From positions 1 through 64,000 of the forward strand of contig CANFLL010000006.1 of assembly GCA_947447825.1 (NCBI GenBank): DNA of 64,000 nt, read 5' to 3'. Both the position numbers and the translations under genes were made by a program. This document shows positions 19,091 to 26,062 of this stretch, piece by piece (the first letter of the stretch is position 1; each line of letters begins with the position of its first letter). The notes under the pieces were generated by a model. It did not search any database. It saw nothing but the letters and a program-made list of their open reading frames with translations, and was not told the DNA's origin. The DNA comes from Chitinophagaceae bacterium (GTDB taxonomy: Bacteria; Bacteroidota; Bacteroidia; Chitinophagales; Chitinophagaceae).

Positions 19091-20722
19091 TTAACTCTCT
19101 TGAAGGAATGGATATTTATAATCAGTAACAGGAACATAAACTTCTTTAATTGTTCTTGCACTCAACCATCTATATAAGTTAATCATACTTCCTGCCTTAT
19201 CATTTGTTCCGCTTCCTCTTGCGCCGCCAAATGGCTGCTGACCAACTACTGCACCCGTAGGTTTATCATTTATATAAAGATTTCCAGCAGCGTTTCTCAA
19301 TTTGTTTGTCGCAAATTCTACAGCAAATCTGTCTTGTGCAATGATAGCTCCTGTTAAAGCATAAGGTGAAGTTGAATCTACAAGGCTAATTGTTTCTTCA
19401 AATGCTTCTGCATCGTAAACATAAATGGTCAATACTGGCCCAAATATTTCTTCGCACATAGTTTTATATTTCGGATCAGACGCCTCTATTACGGTAGGTT
19501 CTATAAAGTATCCAATGCTTTTATCATAATTACCACCTGCAATAATCTTCACGGTTGGATTGTTCTTTGCTGTTTCTATATAGCCAGAAATTTTATCAAA
19601 GGCACGCTCATCAATTACAGCATTAACAAAGTTGCTAAAGTCTTCAGGAGTTCCCATTTTAATAGTTGCCAATTGTGCAACCAATTTTTCTTTTATCGCC
19701 TCGGCAAGATTACTTGGTAGATAAGCCCTAGACGCCGCACTACATTTTTGCCCCTGAAACTCAAATGCGCCACGTATCAAAGCCGTTACTGCCACATCTA
19801 CATCGGCACTTTTATGAATCAACACAAAATCTTTTCCGCCTGTTTCGCCTACAATTCTTGGGTAAGTTCTGTATTTATTAATGTTCTCACCAATGCTCTT
19901 CCACATGGTATTGAACACATTGGTGCTTCCTGTAAAATGCACGCCAGCAAAATCTCTGTGCGAAAAACAAACTTTTCCTAACACCGGACCATCCACATAA
20001 ATAAGATTAATTACCCCATCTGGCAAGCCTGCTTCTTTTAGTACTTGCATGAAGATATTGGCAGAATAAATTTGCGTGTAAGCAGGTTTCCAAACCACCA
20101 CATTGCCACAAAGTGCTGCACTAGCACAAAGATTTCCGCCAATAGCCGTAAAATTAAAAGGACTTACTGCCAATACAAAACCTTCTAATGGTCTCCATTC
20201 CACACGGTTGTTCATTCCGGGAGAAGAGATAGGTTGTTGTTTATAAATCTCGGCCAAGTAGTGTACATTGAAACGAAGAAAGTCGATAAACTCACAAGCT
20301 GCATCTATTTCTGCCTGATAAACATTTTTCCCTTGCCCCAACATAGTAGTACCCACAATGTGGTAACGGTATTTGGTAGCCAACAAATCGGCAGCCTTTA
20401 AAAAGATGTGCGCCCTATTTTCCCAGCTCATTTCCTCCCAACTACTCTTTGCCGCCAATGCAGCTTCTATAGCTTGGTGCACATGCTTTTCTTCTCCTTC
20501 GCTAAAATGCCCCAATAGAAAATCCTTTTCGTAAGGGGGATTAATGGCTATCTTTTTATCCGTAAAAACCTGTTCACCTCCTATGTACATAGGAATATCT
20601 ACAGGGGTATTTTTTAAAGATTGAAGTGTTTTCTTAATGGCAGCCTTTTCCGGACTATTGGGTGCATATTGAAAAGTGGGTTCATTAACCGGCATCGGAT
20701 AAGAAAAAGTACCTATTGTCAT
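19091..20722 (-). CDS. pruA: L-glutamate gamma-semialdehyde (1-pyrroline-5-carboxylate) dehydrogenase
   Basis: This NAD+-dependent aldehyde dehydrogenase oxidises glutamate-gamma-semialdehyde to glutamate, the second step of proline catabolism. Catalytic residues are Glu293 in VGETGGKD and the nucleophile Cys327 in FQGQKCSAASR. The Rossmann motif HFTGST and the substrate loop KAGSMINLYRWLSARTIKE are present. At 543 residues it is the stand-alone monofunctional form, without the proline dehydrogenase domain of PutA. No putA-like proline dehydrogenase is adjacent. Confidence 0.95.
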   Translation of the reverse strand: MTIGTFSYPMPVNEPTFQYAPNSPEKAAIKKTLQSLKNTPVDIPMYIGGEQVFTDKKIAINPPYEKDFLLGHFSEGEEKHVHQAIEAALAAKSSWEEMSWENRAHIFLKAADLLATKYRYHIVGTTMLGQGKNVYQAEIDAACEFIDFLRFNVHYLAEIYKQQPISSPGMNNRVEWRPLEGFVLAVSPFNFTAIGGNLCASAALCGNVVVWKPAYTQIYSANIFMQVLKEAGLPDGVINLIYVDGPVLGKVCFSHRDFAGVHFTGSTNVFNTMWKSIGENINKYRTYPRIVGETGGKDFVLIHKSADVDVAVTALIRGAFEFQGQKCSAASRAYLPSNLAEAIKEKLVAQLATIKMGTPEDFSNFVNAVIDERAFDKISGYIETAKNNPTVKIIAGGNYDKSIGYFIEPTVIEASDPKYKTMCEEIFGPVLTIYVYDAEAFEETISLVDSTSPYALTGAIIAQDRFAVEFATNKLRNAAGNLYINDKPTGAVVGQQPFGGARGSGTNDKAGSMINLYRWLSARTIKEVYVPVTDYKYPFLQES

Positions 20723-20826
20723 AATTAAATTTTAGGTGTGCAATTTACGGTTTTCAGTTTTCATAATTGGCGGTTAGTAGGTTAATTGGCTTTTAGGATT
20801 GATTTAACCATTGTTTAATTCCCAAC

Positions 20827-20935
20827 TCGTCGTTGTTGTGTCTATTGACTACTTGATAAAATTTCACTTATCTGCTTTATGTTGTTGGTCAAAAGACACA
20901 ACAACGGCGAATGGGTGGGAAGAGCAGTAAAGGGA
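20827..20935. repeat. hairpin plus left copy of the direct repeat bordering the TAC cassette
   Basis: Arms 20831-20843 (cgttgttgtgtct) and 20894-20906 (agacacaacaacg) are perfect reverse complements, extended by a further imperfect 7 bases, with a loop of about 50 bases. The right arm continues as ggcgaatgggtgggaag. A related sequence, gtcaaaagacgcaac then ggcgaatgagcgggaag, lies at 22671-22703 in the same orientation on the far side of three genes. Confidence 0.7.
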
Positions 20936-20940
20936 AAATA

Positions 20941-21045
20941 ACAACAATCTTAGCGAAGCCACGCGTGAAAGACGGCGCGGTAGCAGCGAGTCCGTTTAAA
21001 ACGCTGATTTGACGTGCGCTAGCGGAGAATGAGAGAGAAGACCAA
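20941..21045. other. GC-rich non-coding patch
   Basis: About 100 bases (for example acgcgtgaaagacggcgcgg) are visibly richer in G+C than all the surrounding sequence. I found no tRNA cloverleaf, no open frame and no clear hairpin. It lies just inside the left border repeat of the three-gene cassette and may be a scar of foreign DNA. Confidence 0.45.
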
Positions 21046-21104
21046 TAAAGGAAGAAATATTTTTCGCATATTAATTCGAGAAGAATACAAAGTATTCCAA
21101 TATA

Positions 21105-21590
21105 TCACGAATCACTTGAATTAGTATTTTCCTTAGGTATAAGTTTATCAAGTAATTTCTTTGTTGATATGATAGGAAGAATCAATTTCTTTAATATTGT
21201 TCCTTGACATCTTGTATAAATAATTCCTCGGGAAGTAGAATATGAAATATTTGCAAGACTTGTAATTAAGTCAGAGTTAATCTCAATGGTATTTTCCAGA
21301 TTTACCAGCTTCTCTAAATTCTCTAACTCAAAAAAGTATGCTAATTCAAATCTTCCTTTAATATCAATAGGTTCATTTGTGAGGGTAAGTAGTTTTATAT
21401 TACAAGTAAAAATTACACGGATTTTTTTTTGATTCACACTAATTGCTGGCGAGAATCCATAGCTGATGTCAAAATAGTACTTTTCACTTTCTAAATGTGA
21501 AAGATCTGTGTTATTTTCAATAAGAGCATTTAATATAATTATCTCATCTATCTTTAAAAGCTCTATATCAAAGTTATCATTGTTACTCAT
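21105..21590 (-). CDS. SecB-like chaperone of a putative TAC (toxin-antitoxin-chaperone) module
   Basis: This is a 161-residue cytosolic protein with the SecB fold pattern: an N-terminal strand region, a long strand VIFTCNIKLLTL, then ELAYFFELENLEKL, and a helix-turn region with YSTSRGIIYTR followed by LPIIS. The latter corresponds to the SecB segment that ends in a conserved Pro. True SecB serves SecA export; SecB-like proteins in TAC operons instead fold and protect the antitoxin. It is the last gene of three, and its ATG overlaps the antitoxin stop by 4 bases (ATGA), so translation is coupled. Family assignment is by pattern only. Confidence 0.72.
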   Translation of the reverse strand: MSNNDNFDIELLKIDEIIILNALIENNTDLSHLESEKYYFDISYGFSPAISVNQKKIRVIFTCNIKLLTLTNEPIDIKGRFELAYFFELENLEKLVNLENTIEINSDLITSLANISYSTSRGIIYTRCQGTILKKLILPIISTKKLLDKLIPKENTNSSDS

Positions 21591-22024
21591 ACTAATTCTT
21601 TTTCTATATTGACCTGATGAGCTGGTTTTACATTGTTCTTCTTTATATCAGCATATTCTATTTTCTGTTCGCTAATATTGCCAGCTCCATCTATAATCAT
21701 TTTTGCATGGCAAGTATTATACGGTATTTTGACTTGCGTAAATGTTGACTCCTCAGTTTTTGTGCAAACTGCAATTATTGGCTCTCCAAAAGCTATTTGC
21801 AACTTAGTTAATGTCTTTATCGTAAAATTCTGAACTCCCGATAACCATTTTGATACCTCTGCCTCGCTTTTGTTTAGCTTTTCTGCTAATAATTTTTGTT
21901 TCCCTCCAAATTTCTCCTCTAATAATTCATGAATTCTTTCAAGTATATCCATTGAAAGGTTCACCTCCTCATTAATTTCTTCGGGGGTATTTTCAACTAT
22001 TTGATGGAAATTTTTTAGTTTCAT
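21587..22024 (-). CDS. HTH (XRE/HigA-like) antitoxin with C-terminal extension
   Basis: Residues 22-75 form a helix-turn-helix domain: GGKQKLLAEKLNKSEAEVSK then WLSGVQNFTIKTLTKLQIAFG. This is the XRE/HigA antitoxin type that binds toxin and operator DNA. About 65 further residues follow (KIPYNTCHAKMIIDG, ending KPAHQVNIEKELV). In SecB-dependent TAC antitoxins such a tail is the chaperone-addiction (ChAD) region that makes the antitoxin depend on its chaperone; assigning that role here is inference. Start and stop each overlap the neighbouring gene by 4 bases. The total length of 145 residues is longer than plain HigA. Confidence 0.8.
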   Translation of the reverse strand: MKLKNFHQIVENTPEEINEEVNLSMDILERIHELLEEKFGGKQKLLAEKLNKSEAEVSKWLSGVQNFTIKTLTKLQIAFGEPIIAVCTKTEESTFTQVKIPYNTCHAKMIIDGAGNISEQKIEYADIKKNNVKPAHQVNIEKELV

Positions 22025-22506
22025 ATCTCAATTTCATAATTAATTAAACAATCTATTGTCTGATAATTTATCTCTCTATCTAACAACCCTTTGTCAAGCC
22101 TTTTTGCAATTTTATTCGCATTACTAAAATGCTCTTTTACGTTTTTGCAGTTTATTGGATTTATGTCTGTTTTAATATCACCATTCAGCAACACAAGAAC
22201 ATTATCTGTTAATCTAATACAATATAATCGTAGCCCAAAGTCCTCCTTATTGGCGTCCATAATTGCTTGACTTACAATTGGCAATGCATGAGCCGCACTC
22301 TCAAATTTAAAAAAGTAAGATCTTGCCCCTCTTTTTCCAATCTCTTTAATTGTTTTATAAGCAATTTGCAATTCTTCAAGATGCTGTGGAAACTCTTTAT
22401 TATCAAATTTTTGAAACTCCGCCAAAGAACAATCTCCTAACTTGACTGAGTAGAATTCTACCTTACTAGTTGACAATTCGTCTATTTTTTCAAAAGTTAC
22501 TCTCAA
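22021..22506 (-). CDS. RelE/HigB-like toxin of the putative TAC module
   Basis: This is a 161-residue protein and the first gene of the cassette. The core RGARSYFFKFE, then LRLYCIRLTDNVLVLLNG and KTDINPINCKNVKEHFSNANKIAKRLD, follows the RelE/HigB order: an alpha-hairpin, a strand with a conserved Arg, a strand ending in a hydrophobic-Leu-Asn-Gly turn, and a C-terminal helix. Such toxins are ribosome-dependent or free mRNA endonucleases. The only start consistent with the frame is TTG, because a stop lies just upstream and there is no early ATG; this may keep toxin output low. Its stop overlaps the antitoxin ATG. Confidence 0.7.
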   Translation of the reverse strand: MRVTFEKIDELSTSKVEFYSVKLGDCSLAEFQKFDNKEFPQHLEELQIAYKTIKEIGKRGARSYFFKFESAAHALPIVSQAIMDANKEDFGLRLYCIRLTDNVLVLLNGDIKTDINPINCKNVKEHFSNANKIAKRLDKGLLDREINYQTIDCLINYEIEI

Positions 22507-22534
22507 CTTAATTTATAAGTTAAGAACAAATATA
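22505..22534 (-). promoter_or_regulatory. TAC promoter and operator-like palindrome
   Basis: On the minus strand TATATTTG (22527-22534) matches the Bacteroidota -7 box TAnnTTTG. It is followed by AACTTA-ATTTA-TAAGTT (22505-22521), a perfect 6-base inverted repeat that overlaps the toxin start codon. Transcription would begin about a dozen bases before the TTG. The palindrome is the natural candidate for HTH antitoxin autoregulation. No strong -33 TTTG is seen. Confidence 0.5.
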
Positions 22535-22661
22535 TAGACTTTCAGTTTAGATAATCTAAAAATATTTATTCGGTTAATTAATCTTTTAACAAAAGTAGGT
22601 AAAAACAACAATCAGCAGAATATTAGTTGCGCATTTTATTTAGTTGTCAAAGCCCAAAGTA

Positions 22662-22715
22662 TCGTCGTTAGTCAAAAGACGCAACCGGCGAATGAGCGGG
22701 AAGTTGAATAAAGAA
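22662..22715. repeat. right copy of the direct repeat bordering the TAC cassette
   Basis: The sequence cgtcgtt-a-gtcaaaagac then ggcgaatgagcgggaag repeats the left border (20827-20935), but lacks the 57-base loop found there. Both copies point the same way and enclose the toxin, antitoxin and chaperone genes. Confidence 0.65.
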
Positions 22716-22859
22716 AAAGTTTCTGTCATTTTCCCACACAATTCCTACATTGCATCTGGTTAAGGGGTACAGGCGTTGCTTTGGTGCAACAAGAATCTAA
22801 AAGTTTCATCACTCATACTTCTTACATGTTTTCAATTGCTAGTTATCGGGTTGCCACTA

Positions 22860-22890
22860 AGGAAGGCTTCGCTTCTAGCGAAACCTTCCT
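22860..22890. other. strong hairpin, arms aggaaggcttcgc / gcgaaaccttcct
   Basis: A 13-base stem with one mismatch closes a 5-base loop. No T-run follows on either strand, so it does not look like a simple terminator. It may be part of a structured RNA or a relic palindrome. It lies upstream of the 21-bp array. Confidence 0.5.
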
Positions 22891-23006
22891 CGAAAAAACC
22901 TCTTTTAAAGCCTTCGATACAGGCATCTTCCACTTTAATCATCTTGTTTTATACGTTCCACCAACCAGATAGGGAGGCATATTTGGCATGTCTCCCCTCA
23001 TATAGT

Positions 23007-23184
23007 GTTAACCAAATACGGCATAAGGTTAACCAAATGCGGCAAAGTGTTAACCAAATGCGACGTAAGGTTAACCAAATGCGACAAAGTGTTAACCAAA
23101 TACGGCAAAGTGTTAACCAAATGCGAAATAAGGTTAACCAAATGCGGCAAAGTATTAACCAAATGCGACGTAAGGTTAACCTAA
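23007..23184. repeat. 21-bp tandem array, eight units plus a partial
   Basis: The unit is gttaaccaaatgcggcaaagt, repeated at an exact 21-base step with few changes. Unit ends alternate between AAGT and TAAG types. After a TAAG end the junction forms the 8-base palindrome GGTTAACC. One frame is open and reads a 7-residue repeat (VNQMRQS), but it lacks a credible start and I treat it as non-coding. The array ends about 50 bases before the next gene. Confidence 0.9.
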
Positions 23185-23233
23185 TTTTTAGACTTAGTAG
23201 TGAAAAATAATTGAATAATTTAAATTAAATGAT

Positions 23234-23869
23234 ATGAATCAAGTTATAATAGATTTTGCAGGATATACCGACGAATTAATAGCAACAGATGCGGCAGCAG
23301 TAGTTTTAGGTTGTAATGCTACTAATACCAACTTTAGTGTGGTTGCCCAGCATACCGCCGTAGTTTCCGCATTGGGTGTCTACAATCCTGCCTTGGCGGC
23401 ATGTGCACACGGCAATGAGGCAGACACAGATTTAAAAAACACGAAGAAAGGATTGTTGGTAATTGCCATGAGGGTATTGGGAGTACAAGTAAATGTACAA
23501 GCCAATCGCGATAGAATCAAGGCTTTGAGTAGTGGTTTCCCGATGGAAAAAGAAGGTAGCCACCAAGTAATGGGCGATGTGGCGAATTTTAAAGTAGCTG
23601 CAGGAAGTGTAGCAGGATACATGAATTTTAGTGCCGATAAACCAAAAACATATTCTACTCACGGAACCATTTTTGCCTATTGGGATGTGGCTTTGGGGCC
23701 TACGCCTGCCGATAAAAACAAATGGTTTCAACGGCATAGCAATGGGGTAAGCCTTACCATTGCTGGATTTACGCCGGGTGTGACTTATCCTTTTGCCGCC
23801 GCCTACAAGGGGCTTGATACAGATTTGCTGTTGTGGACGCCTACCATGAATAAAATGGCGGGTGATTAG
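23234..23869 (+). CDS. hypothetical protein, paralogue-like to the gene at 9744
   Basis: This 211-residue protein has no signal peptide. The N-terminal half is Ala-rich and helical (FSVVAQHTAVVSALG, then KGLLVIAMRVLGVQVNVQA). The C-terminal part has a fibronectin-like segment VSLTIAGFTPGVTYPFAA, comparable with FINLKPGVFYYIYYVLVYK in the 9744 gene. Its codons look richer in G+C than those of its neighbours. It lies between a 21-bp repeat array and a strong terminator, as a single-gene unit. Function is unknown. Confidence 0.72.
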   Translation: MNQVIIDFAGYTDELIATDAAAVVLGCNATNTNFSVVAQHTAVVSALGVYNPALAACAHGNEADTDLKNTKKGLLVIAMRVLGVQVNVQANRDRIKALSSGFPMEKEGSHQVMGDVANFKVAAGSVAGYMNFSADKPKTYSTHGTIFAYWDVALGPTPADKNKWFQRHSNGVSLTIAGFTPGVTYPFAAAYKGLDTDLLLWTPTMNKMAGD

Positions 23870-23906
23870 GTTTGTTGTTTTGAATTTTGAATTTTGAATT
23901 TTAATT

Positions 23907-23946
23907 AAAAAAGAGAGGCTGCCCCAATTGGAGCAGCCTCTCTTTT
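23907..23946. terminator. strong bidirectional terminator
   Basis: The arms aaaagagaggctgcccc and ggagcagcctctctttt pair with one mismatch around aatt, flanked by A and T runs. It serves the hypothetical gene at 23234 and, in reverse, the ricT-like gene. Confidence 0.85.
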
Positions 23947-23996
23947 ACTTATTTCCTAAATTTAAATAATTACAACCTTAAACTCTAAACTAACAA

Positions 23997-25562
23997 CTAT
24001 TCTGCGGGCTTATCACCACCTGTTTGTTTAGGTTCTCCATTATTTCTATTTTCCCTTGGGGGTTGCGGCCTTTGGGGATGTCTATTTTGAGGAGGCCGCT
24101 GTTGTTGAGGCCTTTGTTGTGGCTGTCCACCATTTTCCCTTTTGGGCTGTGGCTGATTATTTTGTGGAGGCCTTTGCGGATTCCTGTTTTGTGGAGGCTT
24201 CTGCTGAGGAGGCACATTGTTTTCTCGCCTCGGTTGCGCAGGTCTGTTTTGTGGTTGCCCAGCATTATCCCTGTTTTCCCTTGGTTGCGTAGGTCTGTTT
24301 TGTGGCTGCCCCGCATTATCTCTATTTTCTCTTGGTTGTGCCGGTCTGTTAGGTTGCTGACCACTATTTTCCCTGCTCTCTCTTGGCTGTGGCGGTCGTT
24401 GCTGCCCTCTTTCGCCACCACGATTTTCTCCTTGTGGTCTGTCGGCGTTTCGGTTGCGGTCATCTTTCCGTCTATTTTTTTCTAGCGGCTTCAATGTAAT
24501 TTGACCAACTAAATCAGCATATTCAGGTTCAACATCTTTATTTTTTCCTACGCTCAAATCTAAAGGTTCCAAGTCGGTAGGCTTCACGCCCTGACTATTT
24601 AGCTTTTTAATTTCTTTTGCGCGCTGAATAGATAATGGATAATGCTTGCTTCCACCCTGAAGCATATACCACATAAGGTTCTTAAAAATATCTTTTTTAA
24701 TTAAAAATGCATTGCCTTTTGCTGTTTCCAATACATCTGCATTATCAGGAAAATGTTGTAGCGCATCAAGATACGTGTCTAATTCAAAGTTTAAACAGCA
24801 TTTTAAACGACCACATTGGCCACTCAATTTTGTTTGGTTGATAGATAAGTTTTGGTATCGTGCAGCGGTGGTGTTCACGCTTTTAAAATCGGTTAGCCAA
24901 GTGCTACAGCAAAGTTCACGACCGCAACTGCCAATGCCTCCCATTTTTGCCGCCTCTTGCCTGATGCCTATTTGCTTCATTTCCACTTTAAGCCTGAACT
25001 CATTAGCAAACATTTTAATCATCTCTCTAAAGTCAACCCTATCATCGGCAGTGTAAAAGAAGGTTGCTTTTTTTCCATCAGCCTGAATTTCAATTTCAGA
25101 CAGTTTCATTTGCAGTTTCAGTTCAATGGCAATCTCCCTACTTCTCGAAAGTATTTTAGCTTCACGTCCTTTGCTTATGCCAAAACTTTCAATATCTCTT
25201 TCAGTGCTTGGTCTCAGCACTTTTTTAATTTCTGGATCAAGTTCATTCATTCCCCTCTTTTTCAGTTGCATCCGTACCAACTCGCCCGATAAACTTACTT
25301 CCCCCACATCATAACCGCCAATACCTTCTACAGTTACGTAATCCCCTTTCTCAAAATATTGCAGCGTAGTGTTTCTGAAAAAATCTTTTCTACTTCCATT
25401 TTTAAAGCTCACCTCAATAATTCTGCATTGACTTTCGGCATCATCAACAGGCAAATTCACTAGCCAGTCATGAACGTTCATTCTGTTACATCCGCCCGTA
25501 CTACACCCACCATTACTTTTGCAACCGTTAGGTTTTCCAGTGCCACATGATCCGCAACCCAT
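23997..25562 (-). CDS. ricT: RicT/YaaT-like PSP1-domain protein with long Pro/Arg/Gln-rich tail
   Basis: The PSP1 C-terminal domain is clear: EFRLKVEMKQIGIRQEAAKM then GGIGSCGRELCCSTWL, with a second Cys cluster at SGQCGRLKCCLNFE. In Bacillus, RicT (YaaT) with RicA and RicF binds Fe-S clusters and promotes RNase Y-dependent mRNA maturation. Here a Cys-rich N-terminus (MGCGSCGTGKPNGCKSNGG) precedes it. From about residue 365 the tail is low-complexity and holds a 17-residue repeat with core RENRDNAGQPQNRP. The tail is likely disordered and may bind RNA. At 521 residues it is much longer than Bacillus RicT. No ricA or ricF is adjacent. Confidence 0.85.
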   Translation of the reverse strand: MGCGSCGTGKPNGCKSNGGCSTGGCNRMNVHDWLVNLPVDDAESQCRIIEVSFKNGSRKDFFRNTTLQYFEKGDYVTVEGIGGYDVGEVSLSGELVRMQLKKRGMNELDPEIKKVLRPSTERDIESFGISKGREAKILSRSREIAIELKLQMKLSEIEIQADGKKATFFYTADDRVDFREMIKMFANEFRLKVEMKQIGIRQEAAKMGGIGSCGRELCCSTWLTDFKSVNTTAARYQNLSINQTKLSGQCGRLKCCLNFELDTYLDALQHFPDNADVLETAKGNAFLIKKDIFKNLMWYMLQGGSKHYPLSIQRAKEIKKLNSQGVKPTDLEPLDLSVGKNKDVEPEYADLVGQITLKPLEKNRRKDDRNRNADRPQGENRGGERGQQRPPQPRESRENSGQQPNRPAQPRENRDNAGQPQNRPTQPRENRDNAGQPQNRPAQPRRENNVPPQQKPPQNRNPQRPPQNNQPQPKRENGGQPQQRPQQQRPPQNRHPQRPQPPRENRNNGEPKQTGGDKPAE

Positions 25563-26062
25563 ATTTTTTTCTTTACAAAGTCATTAATTAGTATTTCATC
25601 AAAGCAATCGTAACTGATTTTTGTTTGATGACGTAACAGAAGTGTAGCAAATTGGTGGGAGAAAAGGGGGATTAGTTATTGTGTTTTTGATGAACAATGC
25701 TGTATTGTTCAACCAATTTTCAGCAATGTGCTTTTCTATTTATGGCAGAGAAGCTGTTTTATTATGTGATATAAAGCTTTAATTCTATGTTTATATATAT
25801 GAATTCCCTACTTTTTCTTCCTTTCTTTTTCAATCTACAAAATCTTCAACGCCTCCAAAAATAGTGAAATAAGAAACAGATTATTATACGGATACTGGAA
25901 AAGTTTATTTAACAACAATTATTTACAGTCTATTTAGCTGGAATTAGGGCAATGTTTTTTCTTATAATTGTATTTGAAAGTTATTATCAATCTATTTATT
26001 TTATCTTTTATTTGATTGCAAAAGTTTAAAATTTAAAACAAAAGAAGATGAAATGAAGATGT
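25563..26062. other. AT-rich intergenic region
   Basis: These 500 bases are very A+T-rich and contain no open frame I would defend, no tandem array and no strong hairpin. The region should include the leftward promoter of the ricT-like gene. Confidence 0.4.

Larger units (their letters stand above)
22535..23006. other. intergenic region with border repeat and hairpins
   Basis: It holds the right border repeat (22662-22715), the 13-bp hairpin at 22860-22890 and a GGGAG/CTCCC hairpin near 22972-22997. Two frames stay open here by chance, but their peptides resemble nothing and one runs on into a tandem array. I annotate no gene. Confidence 0.4.

Noticed and set aside
20941-21045. tRNA or other RNA gene in the GC-rich patch
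   Set aside because: I could not form an acceptor stem, a T-arm with GTTCRA, or a complete cloverleaf from it.
22776-23210. 144-residue open frame with 7-residue VNQMRQS repeats
   Set aside because: The start is a TTG, the first half resembles nothing, and the second half is the 21-bp array. I treat it as non-coding.
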